Shown here piece after piece: positions 10,467-21,443 of a stretch of DNA of 64,000 nt (position 1 is its first letter; each line of letters opens with the position of its first letter). The notes below the pieces were generated by a model that saw only the letters and a list, made by a program, of their open reading frames with translations, did no database searches and was not told the DNA's origin. Position numbers and translations under genes: made by a program. The DNA lies in the NCBI GenBank assembly GCA_023678885.1, contig CM042979.1:20513513-20577512 (forward strand), read 5' to 3'. The stretch comes from Pogostemon cablin (taxonomy: Eukaryota > Streptophyta > Magnoliopsida > Lamiales > Lamiaceae).

Positions 10467-10543
10467 CCCCAGATGATCAATCTCAACAAGGTTGTACAAC
10501 CTATTGTTGGCAAGCACCAAGGTGAGTAATTTAGGAAGAAATT
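10467..10543 (-). pseudogene. U2 snRNP A' (U2A') exon fragment captured by the CACTA element
   Basis: On the minus strand an acceptor TTGCAG at 10544-10549 is followed by codons for FLPKLLTLVLANNRLYNLVE and IDHL. This is the LRR segment of U2A' (family consensus EFLPKLHTLVLTNNRLTNLVEIDPL), a leucine-rich protein of the spliceosomal U2 particle. The frame then runs into GGGGTATTC, possibly a donor. Only one exon of about 77 bp is present. With the introns kept, it was copied from genomic DNA, not mRNA. Confidence 0.75.
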
Positions 10544-10689
10544 CTGCAATTATTTTTAAAACCAAAATTAAGTATCAGAACTCAATCTGGAAGCTATAGG
10601 TTTTTAAAATGACAATAAAATTATCACACAAATAGGCCATACACGTGTACTCAAAGAGTTCTTTTAATTAGCAAAAGATTATGCATAAC

Positions 10690-10850
10690 CTGTTGCAATC
10701 TGGAACAAGATCGGAGAAGCTTCATGCTCTTTTAAAATGAATGATAAGGATCTTCTGTCTTTCTCATCTGGCCGTGATGAGCTTTCCTTGAAAATGCAAT
10801 AGCCTTTTGCACCTGCCTTCACAAGTTCAAAGTCTTAGCAGCATTATAGT
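10690..10850 (-). pseudogene. Unidentified captured exon-like segment
   Basis: The minus strand encodes DFELVKAGAKGYCIFKES then RPDEKDRRSLSFILK without a stop over about 45 codons, between the eL18 and U2A' pieces. Codon content looks like real protein, but I cannot assign a family. It could be another exon of an unrecognised donor gene. Confidence 0.3.
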
Positions 10851-11599
10851 AGTAGAATAATTTGGGTGCAAACAACATAAACAAGTAAAGATGGTAAACC
10901 TTTGCATCACTAAATATGGAATACCCAGTAACGTCTACTCCACTAATATGAGATCCTGCACTAAATGTGCACTCTCACTTCAGTATAAAGAAGGGACATA
11001 ATGGTATTGAAGGGTCATGAGTCATGAGTTGGATTAACTATTATACTTCAATTAACTAAAAACACATCAATTTTTTTGCCTTCTTTTTTTAACATTAATA
11101 TGGATTTCTTTTCCTAATTTCTCCTTTCACTTTTCTCATAAAATTAATTAAATAAATAAACATGCAGTTTCCATTTTCTCTGAGTAATTGCAAAAGTTTG
11201 CACTCATCTTATATAATGTCACTTAACTAAAGTGTGGACATGCCCTAAGCTAAATACATTTCTCATCACAAGTTACTATGACTTAGTCCACTTCAGACAA
11301 CACAAATAGAAGCACTGTAGAATTCTCAAAGTTAGACATTAGCCTTAAAACTAATTAAACAAACGAAATATTTTAGATCTATATTAACATGTTTGGAACT
11401 TTTATCATTCCTAAGAATTTTACTTGGGAATATATTTAAGCTACAAACAGCTCATCTCATCAACATACAAAGCAAAAGGACAAAGTTCAAATAGCTTGGT
11501 TTAATTTTATCCAAACCATAGAATGAGACAAGCCAACAATGTACATAAAAAGATATAACAATTGTAAAGTAGTTAAATAGAGGTAACTTGCCACTATAA

Positions 11600-11775
11600 A
11601 AAGATCAAGACTCATTACTGTGTTTTGTGACTTTTGTCCAATTGGAGCCCTCATAGAAAGGTGGTCGAAAGTCAGGCATTCACCACCAGCCTTTTCAATC
11701 CGAGCCCTAACTGTTTCTGTGAACCTCCGAGCTGTTACCTTCATTGCAGGAACTTCATGAACCCGAATTAAAACT
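11600..11775 (-). pseudogene. 60S ribosomal protein eL18 (RPL18) fragment captured by the CACTA element
   Basis: The minus-strand frame reads [20 protein letters not shown] then [20 protein letters not shown] and IGQ. It is nearly colinear with residues around 95-145 of plant eL18 ([42 protein letters not shown]). eL18 is a structural protein of the large ribosomal subunit. After GQ the match breaks (KSQNTVMSL), and the N-terminal half and C-terminus are absent. Only a partial exon is present, so this is a nonfunctional captured piece. Its strand agrees with the U2A' fragment downstream. Confidence 0.85.
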
Positions 11776-11876
11776 CGGAAAAGCTGACTGGAGCTCCTTC
11801 ATGAAGTGAAATAAAAACACAATTACAACTGCATTAATCAAAAAATTACCCTAATCAGAAGAAATTATAAATTTAT

Positions 11877-12257
11877 TTAAATTTCAAAATCAATTGGACA
11901 GAGGAACAAAACCGAAGAAAATATAGTTAATAAGCAGCGCAAGCAGCGAGAAACCTTGAAGCGCTTGCGCCGTCGTAAACGAGAGGACCGCAGGTGGAAC
12001 TTGTCGCGAGCGGTGACAGGAGGTGGCGTAGAAGTTCTTGCGCCGTCGAAAACGGGAGGACCGCGGATGGCGTTGCAAGGCTCGTGAGCAAATGGGAATG
12101 GCGTCGCAAATGGAATGGCTCGCGATCGAAAACGGGTGACGTCGCGAGTGGCTATTGGGAGAGCGACGACGACGAGAAGTGGTGGCGGATTCTTCAATTT
12201 CGGAGGTGGGAGATCTTCAATTTCGGCAGCGACGTACCTAGGGCTTGATCTGTTCAA
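11877..12257 (-). other. GC-rich leader-like block at the transcribed end of the CACTA element
   Basis: This is a local island of high GC in very AT-rich surroundings. An open frame of 126 codons rich in Pro, Arg and Phe runs on the minus strand, but it matches no family I know. The block holds a direct repeat (CTTGCGCCGTCG(T/A)AAACG(A/G)GAGGACCGC at about 11966 and 12038). A position just inside the subterminal repeats is where CACTA promoters and first exons lie. I read it as a promoter/5' exon for the chimeric transcript, not a protein. Confidence 0.35.
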
Positions 12258-12404
12258 TTTTGGTGTACATGTTTGGAGTTTTTTTTATTTCTAAATTCTA
12301 AGTGAGATGAATACGTTGGGCTAAAAAAACAAATGCGATATACGTTAAAGAAAAAGAGAAACGTGTTTTATGTTTTTATTTTTCTAAATAAAATTGTAGT
12401 ATAT

Positions 12405-13077
12405 ATTTGCCGACGGAACAATCCGTCGGTACGTTAAATATTTAAAAAAAAAAAAAAAAATTTAATATATTATCGACGGATTTAATCCGTCGATAAACTA
12501 AAGACTAAAATTAATTTTTTTTAAATAATTTTGATATATTTACCGATGGATTTAATCCGTCGGTAAATTAAAGAATAAATTTATTTTTTAAAAATAAATT
12601 TTGTATATATTTGCCGACGGATTAATCTGTCGATAAGTTAAATATTAAATTATTTTTTTAAAAATAAAATTTGATATATTTATCGACGGAATTAATTCGT
12701 GGGTAAACTAAAGACTAAAATTAATTTTTTAAAAAATAAATTTTGATATATTACCGACGGATTAATCCGTCGGTAAATTAATAACTAATTTTTTAAAAAA
12801 ACAAATAAATTTTGATATATTTACCGACGGAATAAATCCTTTGGTAATTTAAAAACTAAAATTAATATTTTTTAAACAAAATTTTATATATTTACTGACG
12901 GAAAGTTTTCGTTGCTAATTTCGTTGGTAATCCATCGCAAAAACGTCGAAAATTCCTATTGATGATTTTTTTAAAAATAAATCATATTAAATCATTAAAA
13001 CGTCGATAAACCGTCTGTAATTACCGATGGTTTTCTTCGTCGGTAAATCCGTTGATAATCCGACAGTTTCTTGTAGT
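12405..13077. repeat. CACTA right subterminal repeats
   Basis: About seven tandemly arranged units of 65-75 bp, each with a near-palindrome of the type ACCGACGGATTAATCCGTCGGTAA followed by an A/T-rich spacer (TTAAAGACTAAAATTAATTTTTT, then TTTTGATATATTT). Some units have lost one arm. Confidence 0.85.
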
Positions 13078-13078
13078 C

Positions 13079-13704
13079 GACGGAAACCCACCGAAAAACC
13101 GATGAATTATAACCCATTATTCCATCCAAGAAACCGGCGGAACCACCACCATCGCCACCAGCTCTCTGTAAATTATCAAGAGTCATCATAATTCCTGGAG
13201 ATTGCGAGATGGATGAACTGTAAACGTTACTGAAATTAATTTCTAGTTGCTGGAGTTCATTGTGGACGATGGGCGGCGACGAAGTTGAGACAGCGCTGGC
13301 GACGATGCTATTGTGATCGGAAGTACGGATGATCTGGTGATAGGGATGAGAAGATGAGGGAGGTGGATAGTGAGGAGCATGACGTTCTCCGGGAAGTTGA
13401 GTTAGGCTTTGCTGTCGTGGAAGCGTAGTGCCGCCTCGTCGTAGCCTCTAGCGGTGTCCTCAGCGATGTCGAATAAGCGAAGCCAAACGTGCGCCACCTT
13501 GTAGGGATCACGTATCTCGACTGCCCATTTGCCCCATGGTCTTTGACGAACACCTCTGTATTTCAGCGGCCCATTTCGTATACTTTGATGAGAAACAAAG
13601 ACGAGAGAAGAACGATGATTTCTTGAAACCAGATTAGGATTTGGGATAAAAATATCGACGTTTTTTCCAATTAGGATTGGGTCAAAAGATGTAATGTTTG
13701 ACAC
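13079..13704 (-). pseudogene. AP2/ERF transcription factor (ABR1/ERF110-like), N-terminal and DNA-binding part
   Basis: The minus-strand frame starts MSNITSFDP at 13704, within the MULE TIR, and carries an AP2 domain from about residue 49 (YRGVRQRPWGKWAVEIRDP, then AEDTARGYDEAALRF). AP2/ERF proteins bind GCC-box-type promoters. The conserved WLG turn is changed to WLR. A TAA replaces Lys just after DSKA, where the family has KAKLNFPEN; LNFPENV follows in frame. Further frames give NELQQLEINFSNVYSS and IMMTLDNLQRAGG, like the middle of ABR1-type proteins. The CACTA element then interrupts, and the tail is at 7633-7891. A captured, inactivated copy. Confidence 0.9.
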
Positions 13705-13844
13705 GCAGCATCGGGCAGCCTCCAGTTTCCCGGTGACTTGATTTGCAATATGGGTTTAAGGTCGAGTGTTTATTTGTAAATATTCAAAAGTTTGGAATAA
13801 TCCGCAATCAGCGAAAAGGTTAGAACTTTTAATGTAATTAACCC
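13605..13844. repeat. Right terminal inverted repeat of the 6.7-kb MULE
   Basis: Complementary to 7101-7340. Ends GTAATTAACCC. It contains the ERF start codon and about the first 25-30 codons. Confidence 0.8.
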
Positions 13845-13853
13845 GTATATGAA

Positions 13854-14076
13854 ATTATTTCACTTATAAATCATAGGTCTAAAAAAAAAGTGATAAATTT
13901 TTTAATAAAAAGTGATACATAACCAAGTAAAAGTGATGTTCATCTATTCGAATTATTTCAAAATGCGTCAAATAAATAAAAGTGATAAGAAAAATACATG
14001 TTATCCAATTAAATTATTTCATAAATAATAATTATATTAATAATAAATAATATTTAATTATAATAATATATATAAA
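13854..14076. repeat. AAAAGTGATA-motif repeat, continuation beyond the MULE
   Basis: Copies of AAAAGTGATA at about 13890-14000 with TTATTTCAT phrases, as at 904-1637. It is the right half of the repeat seen at 7000-7100. Confidence 0.55.
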
Positions 14077-14085
14077 TATAATAAT

Positions 14086-14797
14086 GAGATTATTGCTGAT
14101 AGATACGCGTTTGTATAGTGTAATTATTAATAAATACATTGATCTAATATAATTACTAATAGATACATAAGGCGTAATTTATTTTTTAGCAATACTATGT
14201 GTACTCTTCAATCGCGCTTTAAGGAGAGATTTCAAGAACTACCCCTATCTTCTATTTCTTACTTCGACTTGCACGCTAATGTACAATAAAGTAAAAATTT
14301 AATAGGTTTTTTATTTTGGGGGAATTTATTGACGTGTTCTTTCCTCTGTCCAGATTGCACACTGATATATATCAGCGTTCATTCTTCAATCGCGATTCAA
14401 TATCTTATATTTCTCTCTCTAAATTTCACTCTAATGTACGTTAAAGTGAAAGTTTAATGGGGTTCTTATTGTGGGGGAATTTAATGGTGTGTTCTTTCTT
14501 CTGGCCAGATTACACTGGTGTACATCATCGTGTACTTTTCAATGGCGATTTTAATAGTTTATCTTTGTTTCTCTGTCACGAATTTATTTATCTCACAAGG
14601 ATGCATAGCAATGTACACTACTACAATAACTTAATCGGGCTTTTTTATTCTCTCTTAACGATGCACACTAGTGTTCAGATGGATATGGATATTATGGGTA
14701 AAACAAAATAAAATTTTATATTTATGAGTAATTTTCTAAAGTGAATGTATCGTTTAATAATACTTAAAAATGTTTTGTACCTACTATTTATTGATCC
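14086..14797. mobile_element. Mutator-like MITE with 9-bp TSD (copy 1 of a family of three)
   Basis: A 712-bp element flanked by TATAATAAT at 14077-14085 and 14798-14806. Ends are GAGATTATTGCTGATAGATAC and, reversed, GGATCAATAAATAGTAGGTAC. The interior holds about three diverged units of roughly 200 bp, each with GGGGGAATTTA, GTGTTCTTTC, GGCCAGATT and GCACACTGATGTACA-like blocks. A sister copy in reverse orientation is at 63119-63786, and a related element at about 60058-61277. No coding capacity. Confidence 0.8.
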
Positions 14798-14806
14798 TAT
14801 AATAAT

Positions 14807-15380
14807 AATTAAATATAATAAATATATAATATATTAAAAATTGGCTCGATATGCTTATATCGTTTTCTTAATGAGACTTGCTCGAACGAGTAGTTCTTGA
14901 ATCAGCTCTAAGGTTAGTTTAATAACTCTGCAGTCATCTCATTGCCATTAAATGTTAAAATTTCTTAATATTTGGTACACATACACACCTCTTACGACCA
15001 CCTATATTATAATTTAGTTTTCAAATTAAAACTTAATTTTATATGTGTTTAAAATTAAGATTTTAATTTAATTTTTTTTCAAATTAAAACTTGATTTATA
15101 TTTTATTTTCATTTCAAGATTTACTATAAATTTTTTTTCATTTCAAATCATACAAGATAATTTAAAATTATTATTATACACCTTTAAATCAAATCATAAA
15201 ATTAAATATATGTTATTTTATTAATGTTTTATATTTTTCTATAATACGTATTGAATTCACAAAAAAAAATTACTACAAGCCTTAATTTGAGAAAAAATTA
15301 ATCCTTCACATGAGACATCTCTAAAATAAAGCCCAAAATTGAGACATCCTTATATGAAAACTTTCCTTTATACAATTACA
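14807..15380. other. AT-rich intergenic stretch
   Basis: No gene or clear element. Runs of TTTTAATTT and CAAATTAAAA dominate. Confidence 0.4.
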
Positions 15381-15608
15381 CTAGTACAAAACCCGCGTAT
15401 TACGCGGAACATTAAATTATATAATAAAATAAATTATAATAAAATAAAATATGTATTTATCAAAAGAAATTAAAAAAAGAACTAATTAATAAAAAATAAA
15501 AAGAAAAAAATTGATAGCAAAGAAAATATTATAAAATAAATTAATACCGTATATTTTAATCTAAAGAAATAGAAATAGATAAACTCAATTTACATATTAA
15601 TAAATTAT

Positions 15609-17212
15609 TGATTAGTCATAATTTAGTGGAGAATGACCAATTCAAGAAATTATCGAACCCAAGGGAGGTAGGCACTAGTGCTTAAGCGATCTCACGTTTG
15701 TTGTAATTTTATAGCGACGAATCATCAATAGGATTGGTTGTAAACAAATAAATGACAAGTAATCTAATGCAATCAATGATCAAACGAACAAGATGATGAT
15801 GGAAAGTGGTTTACCAAATTGATTAAAAGTGAGATTAACAACAATTAAGAAGTGAAAATTCTAGGAATTATGTATCAAATTCATATGTATTATGGATTGA
15901 AGACTAAGGGCCAACACTAAGATCACCTAAACTCCCTCTCGGAATGAATAGGATATGGATATCAAATAGCTCAATGGATTGGTTCTCACTTAAACAATTC
16001 CAACTAGGTACTAAGCTTAAATGAGAGTCCCTTCACACAATTAATCAATCTCTCGATCAAACCAATCACATGTCCTACCAAAGGGTTCTAAACTATGAAG
16101 GACTTCTCAATCTCTTCACAATCTATAATGCACATGAAGTGTTTGATGAAATGATTCACTTAATTATCCTAAATATGAAATTGACTTCTCAATCTAATCA
16201 CATGCTTAAAATAATTAAACACACAAAGCATCAATACAATTCAAGCAATTAATAATCAATGGTAGAAAATCATAGATCCAATCAACATATGAATTTAAAT
16301 ACACAAATCCCCAAAATTATCCAACAACTATCATGTTGCTAATCTCACAAGGGAGATTAGCCTACCATATTAAGAAGGAAATGAACATAGACATTAAGAT
16401 CCTTACAAAACATGATGAAACTATGAGGTTTAATACAAGAAATGAATGGAAACTCCCTTGATGTCACTTCAATGGTGATTTTCTTCCTTCCCTTGTTATC
16501 TTCCTCTCTTCCTTGCTTCTTTTCTTCAATTGGATGATGATTTTGATGGTTGGATGATTATAAATCCAAAGGATGGTGAATGGATGAAGATGAAGGTGAA
16601 AAATGGAGGAAATGGTGTGTGAGGTGTGTGGGGAAGGTGGAATTTCGGATCTCTTCTCACATATTGAAGTATTGGGTATTTATACCCCTTGGGAGGCTTC
16701 TAGAAGGATTCTGATTTTTTTTCCAGGAATTTACACAGCACGAGTCGTGCTCGGTAACACGGCCATAAGGTGGCCGTGTTGTGTCTTCTGATGTCGGCAC
16801 ACGGCCTCTGCTTACAGGGCCGTGTTGATGACACGGCTCGTGCTGCCAACACGACTCGTGTGACTGGACACGGCCTTAAAGTGCCCATGTTGAACAAACT
16901 GGTGTCGCCGCACGGCCATCTCTTATAGGGCCGTATTGGCTACACGGCCCTTGTTGGTGCTGGCTCCTGTTTTTCTTCACTGTTTTGGCTCGTTCTCCTT
17001 CGTTTCAACTCCGAATTGAGATCCGCTTTTTCCTACGTCTTCCTTATCATATCTAGCATCAAATAAAAAGTAAAAATTATAGGTTTAAGCTCATTCACAC
17101 ACATTTCCATAAAAATACAAAACACAACCAAATAACACATAAAATACGGATAAAAATATACGAAAACACATATAAAAAGACACTAAAATCTAGGTGAAAA
17201 TATCACTCATCA
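15609..17212 (-). repeat. 3' LTR of the gag-protease element
   Basis: A 1604-bp long terminal repeat. It contains a GC-rich block near 16730-16960 with at least eight ACACGGCC/GGCCGTGT motifs in both orientations, able to form stem-loops. TATTTATACCCC at 16675-16686 on the plus strand is a TATA-like feature, but it lies in the opposite direction to transcription of the element. Confidence 0.92.
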
Positions 17213-17229
17213 CACCCCCAAACTTAAAG
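17213..17229 (-). other. Polypurine tract of the gag-protease element
   Basis: The minus strand reads CTTTAAGTTTGGGGGTG immediately before the 3' LTR. The purine run next to the LTR would prime plus-strand DNA synthesis. Confidence 0.7.
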
Positions 17230-19409
17230 TGTTGTGCGTCCCCGCACAACGAAAATGATAAACCAAGGAGAGTGATTTTCACCTAGGAAAAGACTAAACG
17301 AACATAAGTAACAACACATCAATAATAATAAGAATCACAATTTATGCTAAGTCATCCTACAACATTAGATTCATGACATGAAGAATTAACAAGTTCAATC
17401 TAAAGAAAATGATAGTGTAATACAGTCCCTTTTTAGTCCAAGCCTCACATAGATATCAATTTCACTCAACTCTCTTTAAAGTAGGGTAAAACAACACTCA
17501 TCAATCGATTGGCTCGACTCACTATAAGCTTGCTCGTGGACTATATTCACAAACCACCAAAGTTTAAATTAATGATCAAAAAGGTCTTTAATTGGGATGT
17601 AATGATAGGCTCTTTGGTAGGGTAGGAAGAGTATGGATAATAGTGACTAACAAGTGTAAGTAATCGAAGAGATGATCAACTTCCTCAACTTCTCCACTTT
17701 TCTTTCTTCCTTTCTCAACTTTGGTAATCACAAGCACTAATCATCAACTTTCCTTAGATTTTGAGCTTCTTTTAATGCATGCTTCCTTCTTTGAACTTTT
17801 AAGTACTTGAGCATATTGTTATTGCTTTGCTCATTTTCTTATTTTGAGGTTGCATGTCCATTCTTTCTTGTGCTCTTTTTCATCTTTTTTCTTGCTTGTT
17901 TACCATTTCCTTTTTTTCTTTTTCTTCCTTATCAAACCTTTCTAGTTACCATCTCCTCAATCACCCACACAAATGGTATATATAAGGCTTAAGTGGGTAA
18001 TCATGGCTTGTAATGTGCTTATATCACAATAAATAGGCTTTAAGGCTCAAAGTGGTTGACTAGGGATGATATTCATGGTAGGGAAATATACGGTAATGAT
18101 TATAATAACAAGGATGGCCTTAGATCATGTCACTAAGCTCCACAAATCGGGCTCGTTCCTATAGTCCTTGAGCAAGTTCTAGCTTATCAAACACAACCAA
18201 TCCACTCATGAAGAAAAAATCATGTATGCACGGTTGAGGCTCAAATGCTCACAAGCTTGTGCTCGGACCTTAAGAAACTTATTGCACCACATTCATCTCA
18301 AAATTGAACAAGTTAAATAAAACATGTCACAATTCGAAAGTGTAGAGATTCTTAATCATAACTTGTCATCACTTACTACCACAACATATCACCACTCATG
18401 TTCAAAAATGACTCACAACATCCCAAAACAAACCACCAAACATACCAAGACAAAAATAAGAAAACACCCAAAACATAAAATAAAGACTCAACAAACAAGA
18501 AATAAAACAAAAAAAAACACATAACATGCAAGAATAAAAATCACCATCATAAAACAATGAAGCACACATTCATAACATCCATAATCAATGTAAGCTCACA
18601 ATCATCCCAACTTTTATTGAAAAGGAAATCCTAAATTACGAAAATAAACATCCCAAAATCATAACACATGAAGTAACATGCTAATCCATTCAATTCAAAT
18701 CAAAATCAATTAAAAATGATAAGGTGTAGAGTACTCCCTCAATAGACATTTGGTAAGGAAAGCGTTCGCTCCACACTCCATTCGTGCTTCCAATACCCTT
18801 CATTCATACTCAAAACTCATACAACACCATTAGCTCAACAATTGCCTTAAAAATATGGATTCACATGCACTTCAACACCACCAATCATACCAAACTCATG
18901 AGAAAATTTTAAAATTGAGTGAATTTTACAAGAAGACCTATCATCATATTGAGTGAATTTTACAAGAAGACCTATCATCATCAATATCATCATATCAAAC
19001 ACACTTAAGTGGTGAGTCACACCACGTACTCTCCCCCCAAACTTAAATCGAACTAAGAGGTGAGAATTAAGTTTTGCAAAAAGTGGTGGGACTTACACTT
19101 GTAGTTTCCATTGATGATCTTCTTGTGGAGAAGTAAACGCATCCACACGACTCAAGCTATGTTCACCATGCACTTTCCCCCCAAACTTGACTCGAGGCAA
19201 GAGTCGAGAATTAAGTTTGCAACAAATGGAGATATTTTTACTCAAATCCATGAAGCACTTTTCCTTTCTTCAACATGCATTTTTCTCACAAGCAAAATCC
19301 ACCTACAAGACCAAAATCAACAAAAACAAAACATCAAAATAACAAAAGAATGGGTTGCCTCCCATTTAGCGCTAAGTTTAACGTCTTCAAGCTGGACGGA
19401 ATTTTACGA
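17230..19409 (-). other. Noncoding 3' half of the LTR element
   Basis: About 2.2 kb with no reading frame longer than 105 codons and no reverse transcriptase, RNase H or integrase motif on either strand. In complete Athila/Tat elements this position holds pol. A 33-bp direct duplication (TGAGTGAATTTTACAAGAAG...) lies at 18914-18979. A C-rich tract CCCCCCAAACTTAAA near 19030, repeated near 19180, resembles extra polypurine tracts on the coding strand. Confidence 0.6.
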
Positions 19410-21443
19410 TCATTGGACCAAAGGATAGTCCATCCCACTTTCTCCTCGCATCCTCACTTTGAACATTAGCTTGGCCTTCTTCTTGTCCACTAGCTCAACC
19501 TCTCCATTCTTGCTCACCAGCATCAAATCATCATCAAGAAGTGATTCTAGTGGACTTCCTCTTTCTCCTTTGTCAAGTTTCCAATCGAGGTTCGGAGCTT
19601 TCTTTCTATCAACATCACAAGAAGACAAGTTAGCATTTGACAATTTCATATAATCATGAAGAAAAGAATTTAAATTGTCAAAGAGAAGAGAATCATGATC
19701 ATTGAAATCATCTGGAGGCTTTAAGTGAGACTTGGCTCCTTTTTCCTTCTTGCACATGAACGTGACACTCTTTCCTTTTGAGCTCAAGGATAACTCTTCT
19801 CTACCAACATCAATTCTTGTTCTTCCCGTAGCTAGAAATGGCCTTCCCAAAATGAGTGGAACTTTGGGGTCCGCCTTCACTTCCAAAATCATGAAGTCGA
19901 CCGGGAAAGCTAGCCCCTTCACCTTTACCTCCACGTCTTCAACAATTCCTAGTGGCTTCACAACCTCACCATTGACAACTTCAAGACGGATAGTAGTAGG
20001 CTTTAGCTTTCCAATTGCAAGGTCTTTGAACGTGGCATGAGACATCACGTTAACGCTTGCCCCCAAGTCACACAATGCATCAAGGGTACCTTTCTTTTTA
20101 AAATCACAAGGGATTATGAACTTCCCCGGATCACCAACTTTTGTAGGCCCCCCTTTTTGCATTGATCCACTTGCTTCGGGTTGCTCTTCTTTTCTTTTTT
20201 TCTCATACTTTTTCTTGAGCTCTTTCACATACTCCTCAAACTCCTTTTTCTTCTCCTCTTTTACAAACATTTGTGGATAGGGAATAGGGAATGGAGTGAT
20301 CGGAATACCCCAATAATCACGTTTGTACTCCTCTTCTTTACCCTTTTCTTCCACTTTCTTTTCCTCTTGCACCCTTTTCCACTTAGGTATCCATATAGGC
20401 TTTTGCTCTTCTTTCATTTCTTCAACAACCTTGCTTTCCACCAACCCTTCTTCAACCTTTCTTTCCTCTTCCGTTTCAACAAATAAACATTGAGCTTTCG
20501 GATTAACCTTGGTTGTGGCTGAAAACTTTCCTTTTTGTTGAGCACTCAATGAACTTGCCATTTGTCCAACATTATACTCCAAAGCTTTGCATCTTCTATC
20601 ACTATTTTCCTCAATAGCTTTTAATCTTCTTTCATTATTTTCCTCAAAAGCTTTGAATCTTCTTTCATTAGCTTCGTCTCTAGCTTTGTTTGAGGCAATC
20701 ATTTGTTCAAGTAGCTCATCAATAGATGCTCTCCCCTCATTGTTTGGTGCCTTATCCCCCGGTTGATATCCCGGAGGATAAGCAACCGCATTGCTCGGGT
20801 TTGAGTAGGAGAAGTTGCTTTGCCTTTGTTGTTGTGGGTATGAGCTTCCGCTACTTTGACCATTGAAACCCCCTTGCCTTGGTGGATAGCTTCCTTGACT
20901 TTGGTTGAAACTACCTTGGAAATTATTTTGGTAATTCCCTTGGTAGTTTCTTCCTTGCATGTACGACACATCCTCAACACGTGGCATAGAGTTGGCCCAT
21001 TGTTCACCATCCACAGCATTCGGAGGTAGCACACCTTGCTCGACTTGTAGCCCCTCAACCATATTCACTCCTTGATTGTTCACACTTTGATTCAAGCTTA
21101 TTTGCTTCATGACCTCCGCCACTATCTTTTCCATGCTTGGCATACTTGGTTCAACAGTTACACTCTTCACATTATATTGTTGCCCTTGATCAAAACTTTC
21201 AAATCCATAGCATCCACTTACCCTCTCCGATGGCCATTGGTACACATTTGTAGCAATCTCTTCAAAAATTTTTATGGCCCTTTCCGGAGTTACTCCAAGT
21301 ACAGATCCACCCGCCGAAGCATCAACAAGTACTCTTTGCCCATTCACAAGTCCTTGATAGAAAAAATCCAACTTGTTGATTCTCCGGGAAACCATGTTGT
21401 GGACACTTGCGTAGCATATCCTTAAACCTTTCCTACGCTTCAT
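19410..21443 (-). pseudogene. Athila/Tat-like gag C-terminal part and aspartic protease
   Basis: An open frame of 677 codons. Residues 20-90 finish the gag core (FFYQGLVNGQRVLVDASAGG, then EEIATNVYQWP). Residues 150-250 are Gln/Asn/Gly-rich. A charged coiled coil with three NERRFKAFEENNERRLKAIE-type repeats lies at about 250-300, and Lys/Glu-rich tracts at about 320-430. The retropepsin domain spans about 440-570: active-site LCDLGASVNVMS, then LILGRPFLATG. The protease would cut the gag precursor during particle assembly. No reverse transcriptase follows; the frame ends after a short acidic tail. A frameshift separates it from the gag core upstream. Confidence 0.9.

Larger units (their letters stand above)
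7892..13078. mobile_element. CACTA (En/Spm) element with captured host exons
   Basis: The left end reads GACTACAAAAAACTGCAAG and the right end, reversed, GACTACAAGAAACTGTCGG, matching the CACTACAAGAAA termini of plant CACTA elements with the first bases altered. Both flanks carry the arrays of short inverted ACCGACGG/CCGTCGGTAA motifs that bind the transposase in this superfamily. The flanking triplets are TAC and GAC, an imperfect 3-bp TSD. The 5.2-kb element has no recognisable transposase. It holds spliced-looking fragments of at least two host genes (U2A' and eL18) on the minus strand, so it looks like a non-autonomous gene-capturing (Pack-CACTA) copy. It is inserted in the ERF fragment of the surrounding MULE. 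Confidence 0.8.
7101..13844. mobile_element. Long-TIR Mutator-like element carrying an AP2/ERF gene fragment
   Basis: The ends are inverted repeats of about 240 bp. The left starts GGGTTAATTACGTTAAAAGT and the right, reversed, starts GGGTTAATTACATTAAAAGT. Similarity continues past CCCGATGCTG and AACGTCGA-type blocks. The GGGTTAATT start is common for plant MULEs. Flanking 9-mers are TTATATTAA (7092-7100) and GTATATGAA (13845-13853), 7 of 9 identical. The AAAAGTGATA repeat continues on both sides. Inside are the two halves of an ERF gene (13079-13704 and about 7633-7891, minus strand). A CACTA element separates them and a Stowaway sits at the inner edge of the left TIR. No MULE transposase is seen. 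Confidence 0.8.

Noticed and set aside
11877..12257. 126-codon frame as a real protein
   Set aside because: Three overlapping minus-strand frames are open only because of local GC richness; no domain, and it lies where a CACTA leader is expected.
16070..16252. 60-codon frame, repeated almost identically at 22848-23030
   Set aside because: Both copies lie in the LTRs of the gag-protease element and owe their similarity to that; no family match.
20181..20486. 101-codon plus-strand frame rich in Phe/Leu
   Set aside because: Shadow of the Lys/Glu-rich tract of the gag-protease frame on the other strand.
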